NCBI GenBank assembly: GCA_964454975.1
Contig: CAYVVD010000016.1
Location: 1-64,000, forward strand
DNA length: 64,000 bases
From: CAYVVD01 sp964454975
GTDB lineage: Bacteria; Bacteroidota; Ignavibacteria; Kapaibacteriales; UBA2268
Direction: 5' to 3'
Part shown: positions 1 to 9,196 of the stretch, piece after piece
How positions within the stretch are numbered: position 1 is the first letter of the stretch
Layout: each line of letters begins with the position of its first letter
The notes under the pieces: model-generated
Told to the model about the DNA's origin: nothing
Database searches by the model: none
Seen by the model: the letters and a program-made list of their open reading frames with translations, nothing else
Position numbers and translations under genes: made by a program

Positions 1-135
1 GCTAAAGCGCTGGGTGTTCCGGAATCACGTGCCCGCGGCCTTGGTGAAGATGAACTACTTTACGACAACGATACTCCCGAAGGAAGACTTTACAGCAGGA
101 CAGTGATTATCGAAATCGTAACAACTATTGAATAG
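1..135 (+). CDS. OmpA-family protein, C-terminal end (partial)
   Basis: Only the last 44 codons lie in the window; frame 1 is open from the first base to a TAG at 133-135. The visible tail reads like the end of an OmpA/MotB peptidoglycan-binding domain: a segment ALGVPESRARGLGEDEL, then a TPEGR motif followed by a short beta-strand (RTVIIEI). In that family the region before the end typically reads G-x-G-E-x-x-P/D-N-x-T-x-E-G-R-x-x-N-R-R-V. Such proteins anchor the outer membrane to peptidoglycan. The assignment rests on a short tail and is moderate. No terminator is visible before the next gene. Confidence 0.5.
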   Translation, partial: AKALGVPESRARGLGEDELLYDNDTPEGRLYSRTVIIEIVTTIE

Positions 136-145
136 CAACAATACT

Positions 146-153
146 TAACTTTG
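146..153 (+). promoter_or_regulatory. Possible Bacteroidetes-type -7 box
   Basis: TAACTTTG fits the Bacteroidetes -7 consensus TAnnTTTG exactly and lies about 64 bases before the start of the von Willebrand protein. The nearest upstream TTG (128-130) is only 15 bases away instead of the usual 19-21, so the -33 element is poor. Confidence 0.3.
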
Positions 154-216
154 GGTGTAATTATTTATAAACTCAGCAGTTAATTCTAAATAAATGAATA
201 TTGCCCGGGGGCAGAA

Positions 217-3200
217 ATGAAAAAATTATTATTTATCGCTTTAGTTTGTTTGTTCATACTTCCTGTTTTGCTAAGCGCTCAGAGGATGGAAATTGACACA
301 ATTATTACTGACAATTATCCAACTATGAGGGCTGAGTTCAGGGCCTACGACGATGCTGATTTTGAAATCAGAGATTACACTGACGAAACTGAATTCACGC
401 TTACTGAAAACGGTGTGGATAAGCCCTTGGATCTTGTTTATTGCGAACCAAAAAAATCCCGTTTTTCGTTGATTTTATGTGTTGACCGCACTGGCTCAAT
501 GAATGAACCTGTTGATAAGACAAAGTCCGGCTCTCCTATCAGAAGAGTGGTTGCGCAAAAAGCTTTGATTGAGTTAATTAGAAGGCTACCTCCCGGCAGG
601 TCAAATTGTGCGATAACCTCATTTTCATTTACAAATGCCCAGGGTTCAAAACTTGAGCACGATTTCTCGTCAGACACACTTTCTCTCATTGATTCTGTGA
701 GAAATATCAAGTTCCAGGGCGGAACAGACTATAACAAAGGTTTCCTTGGAGTTACACCTTCAAACCCGCAAAGACCCGGCAGTATTGAAATGGCAGAAAG
801 GGCTCCTTTTTACCCGATTATTATTTTCTTAACAGATGGCGAACATGACGAAAACAATGGTATTGTTGAGGTTGGAGAAATTACTGCAGCAGCAAATGCT
901 GTCAAAAACGGCCTTGGCGCAAGAGTTTATGCCGTAACGCTTGGCCTTGCTGTGCCACCGGAATTAGAATCAATTTCTTCGGGTACAGGCGGAGAGGCAT
1001 TTTCTGACTTATCAGGTGACTTGATATCAAGTATTTACCTCGATATTCTTAGAGCTGCTGAAGATTTTGGCGAGCCGGTACCCTGCCATTTAGAATGGGA
1101 AACCGATTGCGACGGCGGCGGCGATGTTGAACTCACGCTCGACAGGTTTGGAGGACTATCAGACACAAAATCTTATAACATACCTCCTTCATTGCTCCCA
1201 CGTACTGAAATTAGTCCGAATAATTTTGCTTTCCTTAATGGTGCGCTGAATGTTGAGCAAGACACTACCATTACAATATGCGCAGAGCAGAATGAAGTAA
1301 TAATTGACGGCTTTTCTTCGGACGACCCGAGATATACAATTGACTGGGGCACAAACCCACCCCCAATTACTCTTGATGCAGGAATGTGCATTGATGTTGA
1401 CGTGAAGTACACACCCGATGACCGGATTTGCTCCAAGCCCGACTTTAACCTGACTGGTAACATTTGCAGTGGGAATGAGATAAATGCAGAGGGAGGATTT
1501 GTTTATAGCGAAGACGTTAACATGGGTTCGACTCCTCCGGGTACTCCAAAAGAGCTTGAAGTTGACCAGGTACTGTGTAACCATACCTGTAATCCTGTCA
1601 GGGTTACAAATTTGAGCATAGCCCCAGGACCACAAAACACTCATTTTGGTGTTGTCACTGCTACTCCATTTGATATCCCTCCCGGCGAATGTGTAAAAAT
1701 TAAATTCCGCTACCTGCCGCCCGAAGAGGGTAATAGCACAGCGGAATGGGTGGCTTTAGTTGACGGTAATCAATACCGCTCACAAATCAACGGCTCCGGT
1801 TCTGGAAGCCCTGAAATACAGACTGCTCCAGAACTTACATTCGAAGACCTTGATTGTAATACACCCCAGCGTTGTGTTGACTTTACAATCGAAAACATTG
1901 GCTCGTTGCCGCTCGACATAAGCGATATTAATATTTCTGATGCAGTATTTACCGTAAATCCAACTTCACTTAGTGTTGCACCCGGAGAATCTGAAACAGT
2001 GCAGGTTTGCTTTACAACGACAGATATTGATCCAATAAACGCAACGATGACTATAAACAGCAACGCGAAGGCAGAACCTGCCAGACAGGTTACATTAAAT
2101 GGTAAGTACCTGAAACACGATTTTGATGTTGAAAACCTATCAATTGATTTGGGGCAGATTTGTCCGGGTGAGCAACCATCAATAGATTTCTTTGTTAATA
2201 ACACCGGCACCTCAGATATTGATATTTCATTAACTGAAAGTGCAGGAATATCATTGATTAGCCCTACACCATTTACAATAACGACTGGTGGACAGGAACA
2301 GATAATTGCAGATTTCCTGCGACGCGATAATGAAGGACCCATTAATGAAACAATCACACTGACTGACGATATTTGTGGAAAGGAAATCACTGTAAATATA
2401 ATCGGCGATGTTGTTATGCCCCATATCGTAGGGCCAACAACAGTATTCCAGGCAACTGTTGGTTCATTCGATGATAAGACAATTACTTTAACAAATAATT
2501 CTACAAGGGACGCAACAATAACCACCATAGCAACCGATAATCCCGAGTTTACGGTTATTTCGCCATCACTCCCGCCTGATATACCGATTGCCGCAGGTGG
2601 AACAATTGATATTACTGTTCGTTACGAGCCGGTAGTTGATGCAGCATCAGCTTATCTTATTATTGAAGGCACACCCTGTAATGTTCTAGACTCGGTTGCA
2701 TTAAACGGCGGTGCCGACCTTGCTACTGCTGAAATCAAAATTGACCAGTACAGTGGGCTTATTGGCGAAACAATCACAATAGATGTAGAGCTAATTAACA
2801 AATTCCGTTTCGCTGAATCGGGTGCAACTATGGTTGACTTTAAGCTTAGTTTTAATGGTGAATTGCTCGAACCCGTTCCAATATCCGGCACAATGAACGG
2901 CATCACAAGGACTTTGGATGTCAGCTTCCCCGCATCAGGCAACAATGATGAAACTCTTCCATTAACATTCCTTGTTCTCGATGGCAACGGAGCCACATCA
3001 ACAGATCTGTCAATCAGCAATCCTACACCTGACGGGGCTGTTGTGATAACACCGGTAATAGGCACATTCAACCTGGTTGAGGCATCAGCTGATTTTAGAA
3101 CTGATCCAAACTTCTCTGCTGATCCCGGCCAGATAATTGAAGTTCCATTATTCATAAATAATTCTCTTAATGTTACTGATTTCCACCAGGGAATTACAAC

Positions 3201-3768
3201 TACTATTAGCTTTAATTCCACTATTCTGGAGCCAATTTTTATACCGGATGCGGACGACATTCAGCCGGGTGGAATGCGTACAGTTACCGTAAAGAACCTT
3301 CCTTTGCCTTCAGGACCTGGAGAGTTTGAACTAAGCTCATTGCAATTCAGGGCCATGCTTGGCAATGTACTAACAAGCGATATAAAAATAGAGAACACTG
3401 TAGCACAGAACGGCTATGTTGAGTTTTCCGAGCAATCCGGAACCTTCCTTTTGACAGGTGTTTGCGAGGAAGGCAGCACGCTGAGATTATTCGACCCGAC
3501 AGGCACACGCAACGAAATTCTAACACCGGCACCACATCCGGTTAGCAGCGATACAGAACTTGCTTTCAGCACACGCGAAAAGGGCAACATCAGGCTTGAA
3601 GTTATTGATGTATCCGGCAGGACAACTCATGTATTGTTCGAGGGCTACCTGGAAAGAGGCGAACATTTAGTACCTTTCAGGGTATCAGAATTGGAAACCG
3701 GAACTTACCTGATTGTGCTGAAATCCCCAAGGCATATAGAGACTGCTCGCATTGAGGTAGTTAAATAG
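217..3768 (+). CDS. Secreted von Willebrand A / choice-of-anchor-D protein with T9SS sorting domain
   Basis: 1183 residues. A signal peptide covers about residues 1-21. A von Willebrand factor A domain follows at about 83-285, with the metal-site motif DRTGSM at 90-95 and a later TDGEHDE segment. Residues from about 330 to 850 are serial Ig-like beta-sandwich repeats of the ASH/choice-of-anchor-D type (for example NIGSLPLDI and NNTGTSDIDI), rich in cysteine. Two cohesin-like beta domains come next. The C-terminal 80 residues (about 1101-1183) have the T9SS type A pattern: PHPVSSDTEL, DVSGR, then ETGTYLIVLK and a final basic strand. The protein is expected at the cell surface, probably as an adhesin or scaffold with no evident enzyme site. 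It is a single gene followed by a strong terminator. Confidence 0.85.
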   Translation: MKKLLFIALVCLFILPVLLSAQRMEIDTIITDNYPTMRAEFRAYDDADFEIRDYTDETEFTLTENGVDKPLDLVYCEPKKSRFSLILCVDRTGSMNEPVDKTKSGSPIRRVVAQKALIELIRRLPPGRSNCAITSFSFTNAQGSKLEHDFSSDTLSLIDSVRNIKFQGGTDYNKGFLGVTPSNPQRPGSIEMAERAPFYPIIIFLTDGEHDENNGIVEVGEITAAANAVKNGLGARVYAVTLGLAVPPELESISSGTGGEAFSDLSGDLISSIYLDILRAAEDFGEPVPCHLEWETDCDGGGDVELTLDRFGGLSDTKSYNIPPSLLPRTEISPNNFAFLNGALNVEQDTTITICAEQNEVIIDGFSSDDPRYTIDWGTNPPPITLDAGMCIDVDVKYTPDDRICSKPDFNLTGNICSGNEINAEGGFVYSEDVNMGSTPPGTPKELEVDQVLCNHTCNPVRVTNLSIAPGPQNTHFGVVTATPFDIPPGECVKIKFRYLPPEEGNSTAEWVALVDGNQYRSQINGSGSGSPEIQTAPELTFEDLDCNTPQRCVDFTIENIGSLPLDISDINISDAVFTVNPTSLSVAPGESETVQVCFTTTDIDPINATMTINSNAKAEPARQVTLNGKYLKHDFDVENLSIDLGQICPGEQPSIDFFVNNTGTSDIDISLTESAGISLISPTPFTITTGGQEQIIADFLRRDNEGPINETITLTDDICGKEITVNIIGDVVMPHIVGPTTVFQATVGSFDDKTITLTNNSTRDATITTIATDNPEFTVISPSLPPDIPIAAGGTIDITVRYEPVVDAASAYLIIEGTPCNVLDSVALNGGADLATAEIKIDQYSGLIGETITIDVELINKFRFAESGATMVDFKLSFNGELLEPVPISGTMNGITRTLDVSFPASGNNDETLPLTFLVLDGNGATSTDLSISNPTPDGAVVITPVIGTFNLVEASADFRTDPNFSADPGQIIEVPLFINNSLNVTDFHQGITTTISFNSTILEPIFIPDADDIQPGGMRTVTVKNLPLPSGPGEFELSSLQFRAMLGNVLTSDIKIENTVAQNGYVEFSEQSGTFLLTGVCEEGSTLRLFDPTGTRNEILTPAPHPVSSDTELAFSTREKGNIRLEVIDVSGRTTHVLFEGYLERGEHLVPFRVSELETGTYLIVLKSPRHIETARIEVVK

Positions 3769-3800
3769 TTTAGCAGTTTGAAAATTTTGAGTTTATACAA

Positions 3801-3825
3801 CCCCCTCACTCAAGAGGGGGTTTTT
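3801..3825 (+). terminator. Rho-independent terminator
   Basis: CCCCCTC (3801-3807) pairs with GAGGGGG (3814-3820) around a six-base loop, followed directly by five T. It closes the von Willebrand gene 33 bases after its stop codon. The rest of the gap to 4036 is AT-rich and shows no RNA gene or open frame. Confidence 0.9.
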
Positions 3826-4036
3826 ATCTTATTAGTTACACTCCAAATTTATGTGGATATTACGGTAAGATAATTCCCAATTAATGCCAATCCTCGACTA
3901 TGCTGTCATGCCAAATAATCCTTTTCATTTTTTATCTATACACCAGGTACTCCGAACCAAGTACTGTTTATCCGTTTTTTTAATTTTCTCTAAATGTTTA
4001 ATTTGAATTTGATATACTTAAACATCCGGAAATTTA

Positions 4037-4582
4037 ATGCTGAGCAGGTGGGAAACCCTAAAGTCAACTAAAATCAATGATTTAATCATTTTTACAGCAA
4101 ACAGGGTTACACGCCGGCATCCAACATGGGACAAAACCTCTGATTTTGTTGTTCTCGACACTCCGGAATGGGTGAATATTATCCCGATTAACACTAATAA
4201 AGAGGTAGTGTTTGTAGAGCAATTCAGGCATGGGACAAGCGACATCACACTCGAAGTACCAGGAGGACTGATTGAATCGGGGGAAGAACCCCGCATGGCC
4301 GGGCAAAGAGAATGTACTGAAGAAACAGGATATACATCAGGCAAAGATGCCATTTTAATTGGTGAAAATTTTCCTAACCCGGCATTTCTGAATAACAAAT
4401 GCTATTCTTTTGTATGGTTCGGGTGCGAAAAGATGATTGAGCAATCACTGGATGGAAACGAAGATATAAATGTAAGGCTGATACCGCTTTCTGATATTAA
4501 ACAAATGATTACCGATGGTGTTATAAATCATTCACTTGTTTTAAACGCATTTTTCTTTTTCAGCCTAAAATACGGATTATAG
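4037..4582 (+). CDS. Nudix hydrolase, ADP-sugar pyrophosphatase-like
   Basis: 181 residues. The complete Nudix box G-x5-E-x7-R-E-x-x-E-E-x-G-x is present at about residues 77-99 (GLIESGEE, then RECTEETGY). The N-terminal half has the features of the ADP-ribose/ADP-sugar pyrophosphatase branch: an early W-E-T-L-K strand and an E-Q-F-R-H segment (61-65) before the box. The likely reaction is Mg-dependent cleavage of a nucleoside diphosphate linked to a sugar, in the cytoplasm. It ends only 5 bases before parA, so the two are probably co-transcribed. Substrate preference cannot be read from sequence alone. Confidence 0.85.
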   Translation: MLSRWETLKSTKINDLIIFTANRVTRRHPTWDKTSDFVVLDTPEWVNIIPINTNKEVVFVEQFRHGTSDITLEVPGGLIESGEEPRMAGQRECTEETGYTSGKDAILIGENFPNPAFLNNKCYSFVWFGCEKMIEQSLDGNEDINVRLIPLSDIKQMITDGVINHSLVLNAFFFFSLKYGL

Positions 4583-4587
4583 AGGCA

Positions 4588-5358
4588 ATGGGAAAAGTAA
4601 TAGCTATAGCAAACCAAAAAGGCGGAGTTGGCAAAACAACTACCTCTGTTAACCTGGCAGCATCTCTTGCAGCAATGGAAAGCTCAGTCCTGTTGATAGA
4701 CATTGATCCGCAGAGCAATGCAACAAATGGCGTTGGCGTCGAATCCCGCAACCTTGACAGGACAGTTTATGAAGTTCTGGTTAACGATTTGGAGGCTGAA
4801 TCAGCTGTACTCGATACTCAAATGCCGAACCTGTCGCTTCTGCCCTCGCACATTAATCTTGTCGGAGCCGAAATCGAAATGGTTGAATCGGAAAACCGCG
4901 AAAAAAGATTGAAAAATGCGCTCATTAGCATTAGAAAACAATACGATTATTTAATAATTGATTGCCCGCCTTCGCTTGGCTTGCTTACACTAAATTCTCT
5001 AACTGCGGCGGATTCTGTGTTGATACCTGTGCAGTGCGAGTACTATGCTCTTGAAGGCCTTGGGCAACTTCTGAATACAATTTCTATTGTCCGCTACCAC
5101 CTGAACAAAGAACTTGATATAGAAGGCGTATTGCTTACGATGTACGATTCCCGACTTCGTCTATCAAACCAGGTAGTGGATGAAGTCCAGAACCACTTTG
5201 GTAACAAGGTTTTTGAAACAGTAATCCAAAGAAATGTAAGGCTCTCGGAAGCTCCGAGCCACGGTAAACCGGTTATACTTTATGACGCTGTAAGCACCGG
5301 AGCAAAAAATTATTTATCTTTGGCAAATGAACTAATCAGCAGGAATAACCATATCTGA
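4588..5358 (+). CDS. parA: Chromosome-partitioning ATPase ParA (Soj)
   Basis: 256 residues, the normal size of chromosomal ParA. It has the deviant Walker A motif KGGVGKTT at 11-18 with the signature lysine, Walker A' around DIDPQSN (38-44), and Walker B at about 121-126 (YLIID). The start is fixed by the family's MGKVIAIANQKGG opening. There is no N-terminal DNA-binding extension of the plasmid P1 type, which favours a chromosomal Soj. ParA forms nucleoid-bound ATP dimers that pull ParB-parS complexes apart. It is followed 4 bases later by parB. Confidence 0.95.
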   Translation: MGKVIAIANQKGGVGKTTTSVNLAASLAAMESSVLLIDIDPQSNATNGVGVESRNLDRTVYEVLVNDLEAESAVLDTQMPNLSLLPSHINLVGAEIEMVESENREKRLKNALISIRKQYDYLIIDCPPSLGLLTLNSLTAADSVLIPVQCEYYALEGLGQLLNTISIVRYHLNKELDIEGVLLTMYDSRLRLSNQVVDEVQNHFGNKVFETVIQRNVRLSEAPSHGKPVILYDAVSTGAKNYLSLANELISRNNHI

Positions 5359-5362
5359 GTAA

Positions 5363-6295
5363 ATGTCTAAGGCAAAAAAAATAAAACCGGGTCTGGGCAA
5401 AGGCCTCGGGGCGCTAATTCCAAATGTAAGATTCTCTAAAGATAAGGGTTTCGATATAAGCGAAGAAGAAATACCGGAAGGTGGTAGTTTTGGGCTTATT
5501 GAAATATCCAAAGTAACAAAGAATCCCTACCAGCCTCGCCATGACTTCGAAGAAGAGGCTCTTGAAGACCTTAAAAAATCCATTCTCGAGCATGGGGTTA
5601 TCCAGCCTGTTACCCTCAGGCGGGTTATTGGCGGGTTTGAACTGATTGCAGGTGAGCGAAGGCTGCGTGCTTCAAAAGAAGCAGGGCTTGAGAAAATCCC
5701 GGCATACATTCTTGATATTGAATCCTCTGTTGAGATGCTGGAAATAGCTCTTATTGAGAATGTTCAACGCGAGGATCTCAACCCGGTAGAAATAGCTTAC
5801 GGCTACCAGACACTTATTGAAGAATGCAAATTGACACAAGAAGAAGTTGCTGTAAAAGTTGGTAAAGACCGCTCAACGATAGCCAATTTTCTCCGTTTAC
5901 TAAAGTTACCTGAAAAAGTGCATGAGAGCCTTAGGAAAAAACTTATTACAATGGGGCATGCGCGAACGCTCATCACGTTGAACGAGCACAGTAAGATATT
6001 AGCTGTATGGAAAGAAATTCTCGATAAATCTCTCTCTGTAAGAGCTACTGAAGAACTTGTAAGGAACATACAAGACAGAGCTTTTAAGGCCAATCCGAAG
6101 AAATCCAAGAAAGAGATAATTAATGAGAAAGTACGTATAGCACTGGACCATACAGAAGATAATCTCAGGCAGGTATTTGGAACTGAAGTCAGGATAAAAC
6201 CAAAAACACCGGAATCCGGGCTTGTAGAGTTTGAGTTTTACTCGAAAGAAGACCTGGATCGCTTACTTGAATTATTTTACAAAGCCCGTGAATAA
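5363..6295 (+). CDS. parB: Chromosome-partitioning protein ParB (Spo0J)
   Basis: 310 residues. The N-terminus LGKGLGALIP is typical of ParB and binds ParA. The CTPase/ParB N-domain carries NPYQPR (54-59), GERRLRA (97-103) and ENVQREDLNP (132-141). The central helix-turn-helix that reads parS is at about 158-182 (LTQEEVAVKVGKDRSTIANF). The C-terminal dimerization region follows. Under the ParB-CTP sliding-clamp model the protein spreads from parS sites. No copy of the usual parS palindrome (TGTTTCACGTGAAACA) was found in the window, so the sites lie elsewhere or diverge. Confidence 0.95.
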   Translation: MSKAKKIKPGLGKGLGALIPNVRFSKDKGFDISEEEIPEGGSFGLIEISKVTKNPYQPRHDFEEEALEDLKKSILEHGVIQPVTLRRVIGGFELIAGERRLRASKEAGLEKIPAYILDIESSVEMLEIALIENVQREDLNPVEIAYGYQTLIEECKLTQEEVAVKVGKDRSTIANFLRLLKLPEKVHESLRKKLITMGHARTLITLNEHSKILAVWKEILDKSLSVRATEELVRNIQDRAFKANPKKSKKEIINEKVRIALDHTEDNLRQVFGTEVRIKPKTPESGLVEFEFYSKEDLDRLLELFYKARE

Positions 6296-6296
6296 C

Positions 6297-6716
6297 ATGA
6301 AACACAGCACATTTATTAGAGTTAGGTACGCAGATACAGACAGGATGGGTGTTGTTTATAATGGCAACTATTTCACTTACTTCGAAATCGGCAGGACAGA
6401 GCTGATGCGAAGCATGGGGCTTGCTTATTCAAAATGCGAAGAACTTGGGTATATGCTTCCATTGACCGAAGCAAAGGCAAATTACATAAGCCCGGCCTTT
6501 TATGATGACGAATTGGAAATTAATGCAGAGCTTGTTTATGAAAATAAAGCAAGTATAAAATTCGTTTATAATATTTTGCATGATAGAACCTTAATCGCAC
6601 AAGGGCATACTATACATATATTCGTAAACGCAGGCACAATGAAACCGGTCAAACCTCCGAAAATATTCATTGAAACAGTTGAAGCCTACAAAAACAGGGA
6701 GGCAGATGCTGCTTGA
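6297..6716 (+). CDS. Acyl-CoA thioesterase, hotdog fold (YbgC/FadM-like)
   Basis: 139 residues from the ATG at 6297, one base after the parB stop. A longer in-frame start inside parB is unlikely because the family begins at RVRYADTD. The 4HBT active-site region YADTDRMGVVYNGNY (11-25) contains the catalytic aspartate D15 and the usual G-V-V-x-N. Such enzymes hydrolyse acyl-CoA thioesters in the cytoplasm, often linked to envelope lipid metabolism. The position directly behind parB suggests shared transcription rather than shared function. Confidence 0.85.
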   Translation: MKHSTFIRVRYADTDRMGVVYNGNYFTYFEIGRTELMRSMGLAYSKCEELGYMLPLTEAKANYISPAFYDDELEINAELVYENKASIKFVYNILHDRTLIAQGHTIHIFVNAGTMKPVKPPKIFIETVEAYKNREADAA

Positions 6717-6750
6717 TACAATTTTTGACGGATTTACCGGGAATAGAAAT

Positions 6751-7686
6751 ATGAAATTCAGGCTTTCATTATTTGCTGCCATTCTATTGATAGGTATCAC
6801 TTCTGCTTATTCGCAATCGCCTTACCAGTTCCTTCGTTATGTATCGAGTGCACGTGCGGCAGGAATAGCCGGTTGTTTCGTTTCTATGCCGAACGACGCA
6901 TCCGCATTGTTTTACAACCCTGCCACTGTTTATTCTGTTGATGAAAAGAAAACATCTTTTACGTTTTTAAAGCATGTACTCGATATAAATTCCGGTAATG
7001 CAACTTACGTTCACAAACTCGAGGAGGGTGTTCTCGCCGGTTCCGTAAATTTTACAAACTACGGTTCATTTGAATACGCAGATTCTGAGGGTAATCGTGA
7101 CGGCAGGACCTTTAGCGCCAATGATGTTGCTTTGGGAGCCACTTATTCAAATATTATCGACACAAATTTCTACTGGGGGGCTACACTAAAATTTGTTTTC
7201 TCAAATCTTGAGGAGTTTAGCTCAACAGCACTTGCCCTTGATGCTGGAATACTTTACAGGATTCCGGAGAAAAGGACAAACATCGGTGTTTCCATTCTAC
7301 ACAGCGGATTCCAGCTTACAGGCATTAATGGTGTAAGCGAAAACCTGCCGCTGGACATTCGAGCTGGTATAAACCACAGGCTTCGGGGACTCCCCTTGTT
7401 GGTGAATTTTACCTTCCACCACCTTGCAGATGATGAAGGAGATTTTTTTGACAGATTTAAAAATTTTGCACTTGGCGGTGAGCTTTATCTTGGTAACAAC
7501 CTGCGTGCAAGGCTTGGTTATGACAACCAGGTCAGGAACTTTGCTTCAACTGATTCTGACAAAGGACTTTCTGGTTTCAGTGGTGGCATTGGCATTGTGA
7601 TTGAGGAATTTAATTTTGATTATGCCCTTGCTCAATATGGAGCAGCCGCATCCTTACATAGATTCAGCATTGCATTGGACATTTAA
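6751..7686 (+). CDS. porQ: PorV/PorQ-family outer-membrane protein, PorQ-like
   Basis: 311 residues from the ATG at 6751. The open frame extends upstream, but a signal peptide (MKFRLSLFAAILLIGITSAYSQ, about 22 residues) begins here. The mature start carries the family hallmark F-L-x-x-x-x-S-A-R-A-A-G-x-A-G (about 27-41) followed by NDASALFYNPA. The rest alternates amphipathic beta-strands typical of an outer-membrane barrel and ends in an aromatic/hydrophobic strand. In Porphyromonas, PorQ and PorV are T9SS accessory barrels that help release and anchor cargo. Here it would support the T9SS substrates seen across the window. PorQ versus another PorV/PorQ paralogue is not certain. Confidence 0.7.
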   Translation: MKFRLSLFAAILLIGITSAYSQSPYQFLRYVSSARAAGIAGCFVSMPNDASALFYNPATVYSVDEKKTSFTFLKHVLDINSGNATYVHKLEEGVLAGSVNFTNYGSFEYADSEGNRDGRTFSANDVALGATYSNIIDTNFYWGATLKFVFSNLEEFSSTALALDAGILYRIPEKRTNIGVSILHSGFQLTGINGVSENLPLDIRAGINHRLRGLPLLVNFTFHHLADDEGDFFDRFKNFALGGELYLGNNLRARLGYDNQVRNFASTDSDKGLSGFSGGIGIVIEEFNFDYALAQYGAAASLHRFSIALDI

Positions 7687-7698
7687 GCAGATATTAAC

Positions 7699-8139
7699 AT
7701 GAAAAACCTGTCATTTTTACTAATTGCAGCCTTGATATTTCTAACTACGACCCTGAATTCCCAGGGAGTCCCTAAATACAATCAAAAACTTGTAGGAAAA
7801 AATATTTACCCGATACTAGTTTTTTCTGATATTAAAACATGTAAGGAAATTCTTCAGACTATAGAATTAAAAGCCACCGAAGTTGACGCATTCCTGGAAT
7901 TTAATGCATTACTTAGCCAGGTAATCGAACATTCCGAGGGCCAGAACTTAAAACCTGATGACCCCATCAAAGTTGAAATGGACTATGCCCTTGCAGAAAA
8001 CGGCCTTTTTTTTCTTTCACGGGGTAAACTCACTGGTGCTGAAGCCCTTGCTTATAAAAGATTCACAACCTCTATTAGGGATGCTATCAAGCTTGCTGAT
8101 GGAGAAGCAAAGCCAAAACCGAAAACTCCAAAAGAATAA
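7699..8139 (+). CDS. Small secreted protein of unknown function
   Basis: 146 residues with a clear signal peptide (about 1-22, ending LNSQG). The mature part is mostly helical with no recognised motif. It ends in a Lys/Pro-rich tail (AKPKPKTPKE). It starts 12 bases after the PorQ-like gene and is probably its operon partner, so a periplasmic or surface role beside the T9SS barrel is possible but not shown. No T9SS sorting domain and no lipobox are present. Confidence 0.6.
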   Translation: MKNLSFLLIAALIFLTTTLNSQGVPKYNQKLVGKNIYPILVFSDIKTCKEILQTIELKATEVDAFLEFNALLSQVIEHSEGQNLKPDDPIKVEMDYALAENGLFFLSRGKLTGAEALAYKRFTTSIRDAIKLADGEAKPKPKTPKE

Positions 8140-8233
8140 ACTCATTTTTGTTGAAAATTAGCCTTATGAAAAAAAGTTAGTTTTCTTTAATTTTCCGGAA
8201 TTATTGTGGATTAATCCGGGAATTACTTTTTAT

Positions 8234-9181
8234 ATGAAAGTTTCATTTGTCTCCCCGGTGTATTACGAAGAAGAAATCGTTAAAGATACATATCACGCTC
8301 TGAAAAAAACTTACGGACAGTTACAGGTACTCGACCCTTCAATCAATGAAGTTGAATATATTTTTGTAAACAACCATAGTTTTGACAGGACTTGTTCTAT
8401 CCTTAGGGAATTGAACAAAACAGATCCGTCTGTTAAACTAATCAGGTTAAGCAGGAATTTTGGTTTTGAAACTGCTTATTCTTGCGGCATCCAACATGCA
8501 AGCGGTGATATAATGATAACACTCGATGGCGATTTGCAGGATCCCCCTGAAGTCGCAATCGAGATGTTTAAGAAGTATAAAGAAGGGCATAAAGTAGTTC
8601 TTGGTAAAAGGATTAAAAGAAAAGGCCGAAATTTCATTCTTAAATTTGCTTATAAGATATTTTACAGGCTTCTCAATAAGATGTCAGAAAGTCCGATTTT
8701 CGAAGATGTTGGCGAGTTTAAACTGGTTGACAAACAGATTGTTGATTTAATCAAGGGTTTCAGGGAAACAGATAAGTTTATCAGGGGCCTGGTTTCCTGG
8801 CTGGGATTTGACCCGGTTTTTGTTGAGTATGTCCGCGACGAACGGAAAAAAGGCAAGAGCAGTTTTAACTTTCACAGGCTTTTTTCAGTTGCTATTGACG
8901 GTATTACATCTTTCTCAACAGCGCCACTTCGCTTGTTTTCTTATACTGGAATTATTATATCCATGTTGAGCCTTGTAGCAGCAGGTTATATCGTTTTCAG
9001 GAAAATATTCGAGGTTGATTTCCCGTGGGGCTATCCCACCTTGATAATTGCAGTGCTGTTCTTTGGCGGAATGAATATGGTGGGCCTTGGCATGGTCGGA
9101 GAATATGTTGGCAGGATTTTCCGCGAAGTTAAGCAGCGCCCCGAGTTTTTAGTAGAATATAAAGTAGGTTTTGAAAATTAA
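8234..9181 (+). CDS. Membrane-bound family 2 glycosyltransferase (dolichol-phosphate-mannose-synthase-like)
   Basis: 315 residues from the ATG at 8234. A longer frame would start with TTG at 8204, but the family begins at M-K-V-S-F-V-S-P-V-Y. The GT2 catalytic domain has the nucleotide-sugar motif LDGDLQDPPE (97-106). Two C-terminal transmembrane helices (about 230-255 and 265-290) lead into EYVGRIFREVKQRPEF, as in GtrB/ArnC-type polyprenyl-phosphate glycosyltransferases. It likely transfers a sugar to polyprenyl phosphate on the inner membrane. It opens the CDP-sugar cassette, 15 bases before rfbF. Confidence 0.85.
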   Translation: MKVSFVSPVYYEEEIVKDTYHALKKTYGQLQVLDPSINEVEYIFVNNHSFDRTCSILRELNKTDPSVKLIRLSRNFGFETAYSCGIQHASGDIMITLDGDLQDPPEVAIEMFKKYKEGHKVVLGKRIKRKGRNFILKFAYKIFYRLLNKMSESPIFEDVGEFKLVDKQIVDLIKGFRETDKFIRGLVSWLGFDPVFVEYVRDERKKGKSSFNFHRLFSVAIDGITSFSTAPLRLFSYTGIIISMLSLVAAGYIVFRKIFEVDFPWGYPTLIIAVLFFGGMNMVGLGMVGEYVGRIFREVKQRPEFLVEYKVGFEN

Positions 9182-9196
9182 ACAAACGGTGATTTA

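Noticed and set aside
1520..1560. T-loop-like GGGTTCGACTCC suggesting a tRNA
   Set aside because: No matching acceptor, D or anticodon arms surround it, and it is in frame within a coding region.
1189..1644. Antisense open frame of 151 codons within the von Willebrand gene
   Set aside because: It lies wholly opposite a well-supported gene, has no family features, and its existence follows from the codon use of the real gene. The same applies to the long antisense frames at 1770-2528, 19987-20409 and 41208-41738.
3826..4036. Possible small RNA gene before the Nudix gene
   Set aside because: No terminator, conserved structure or promoter could be recognised in this AT-rich gap.
8204..8233. 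TTG start extending the GT2 protein by ten residues
   Set aside because: The family begins at the ATG at 8234; the added residues (MWINPGITFY) do not resemble the family.
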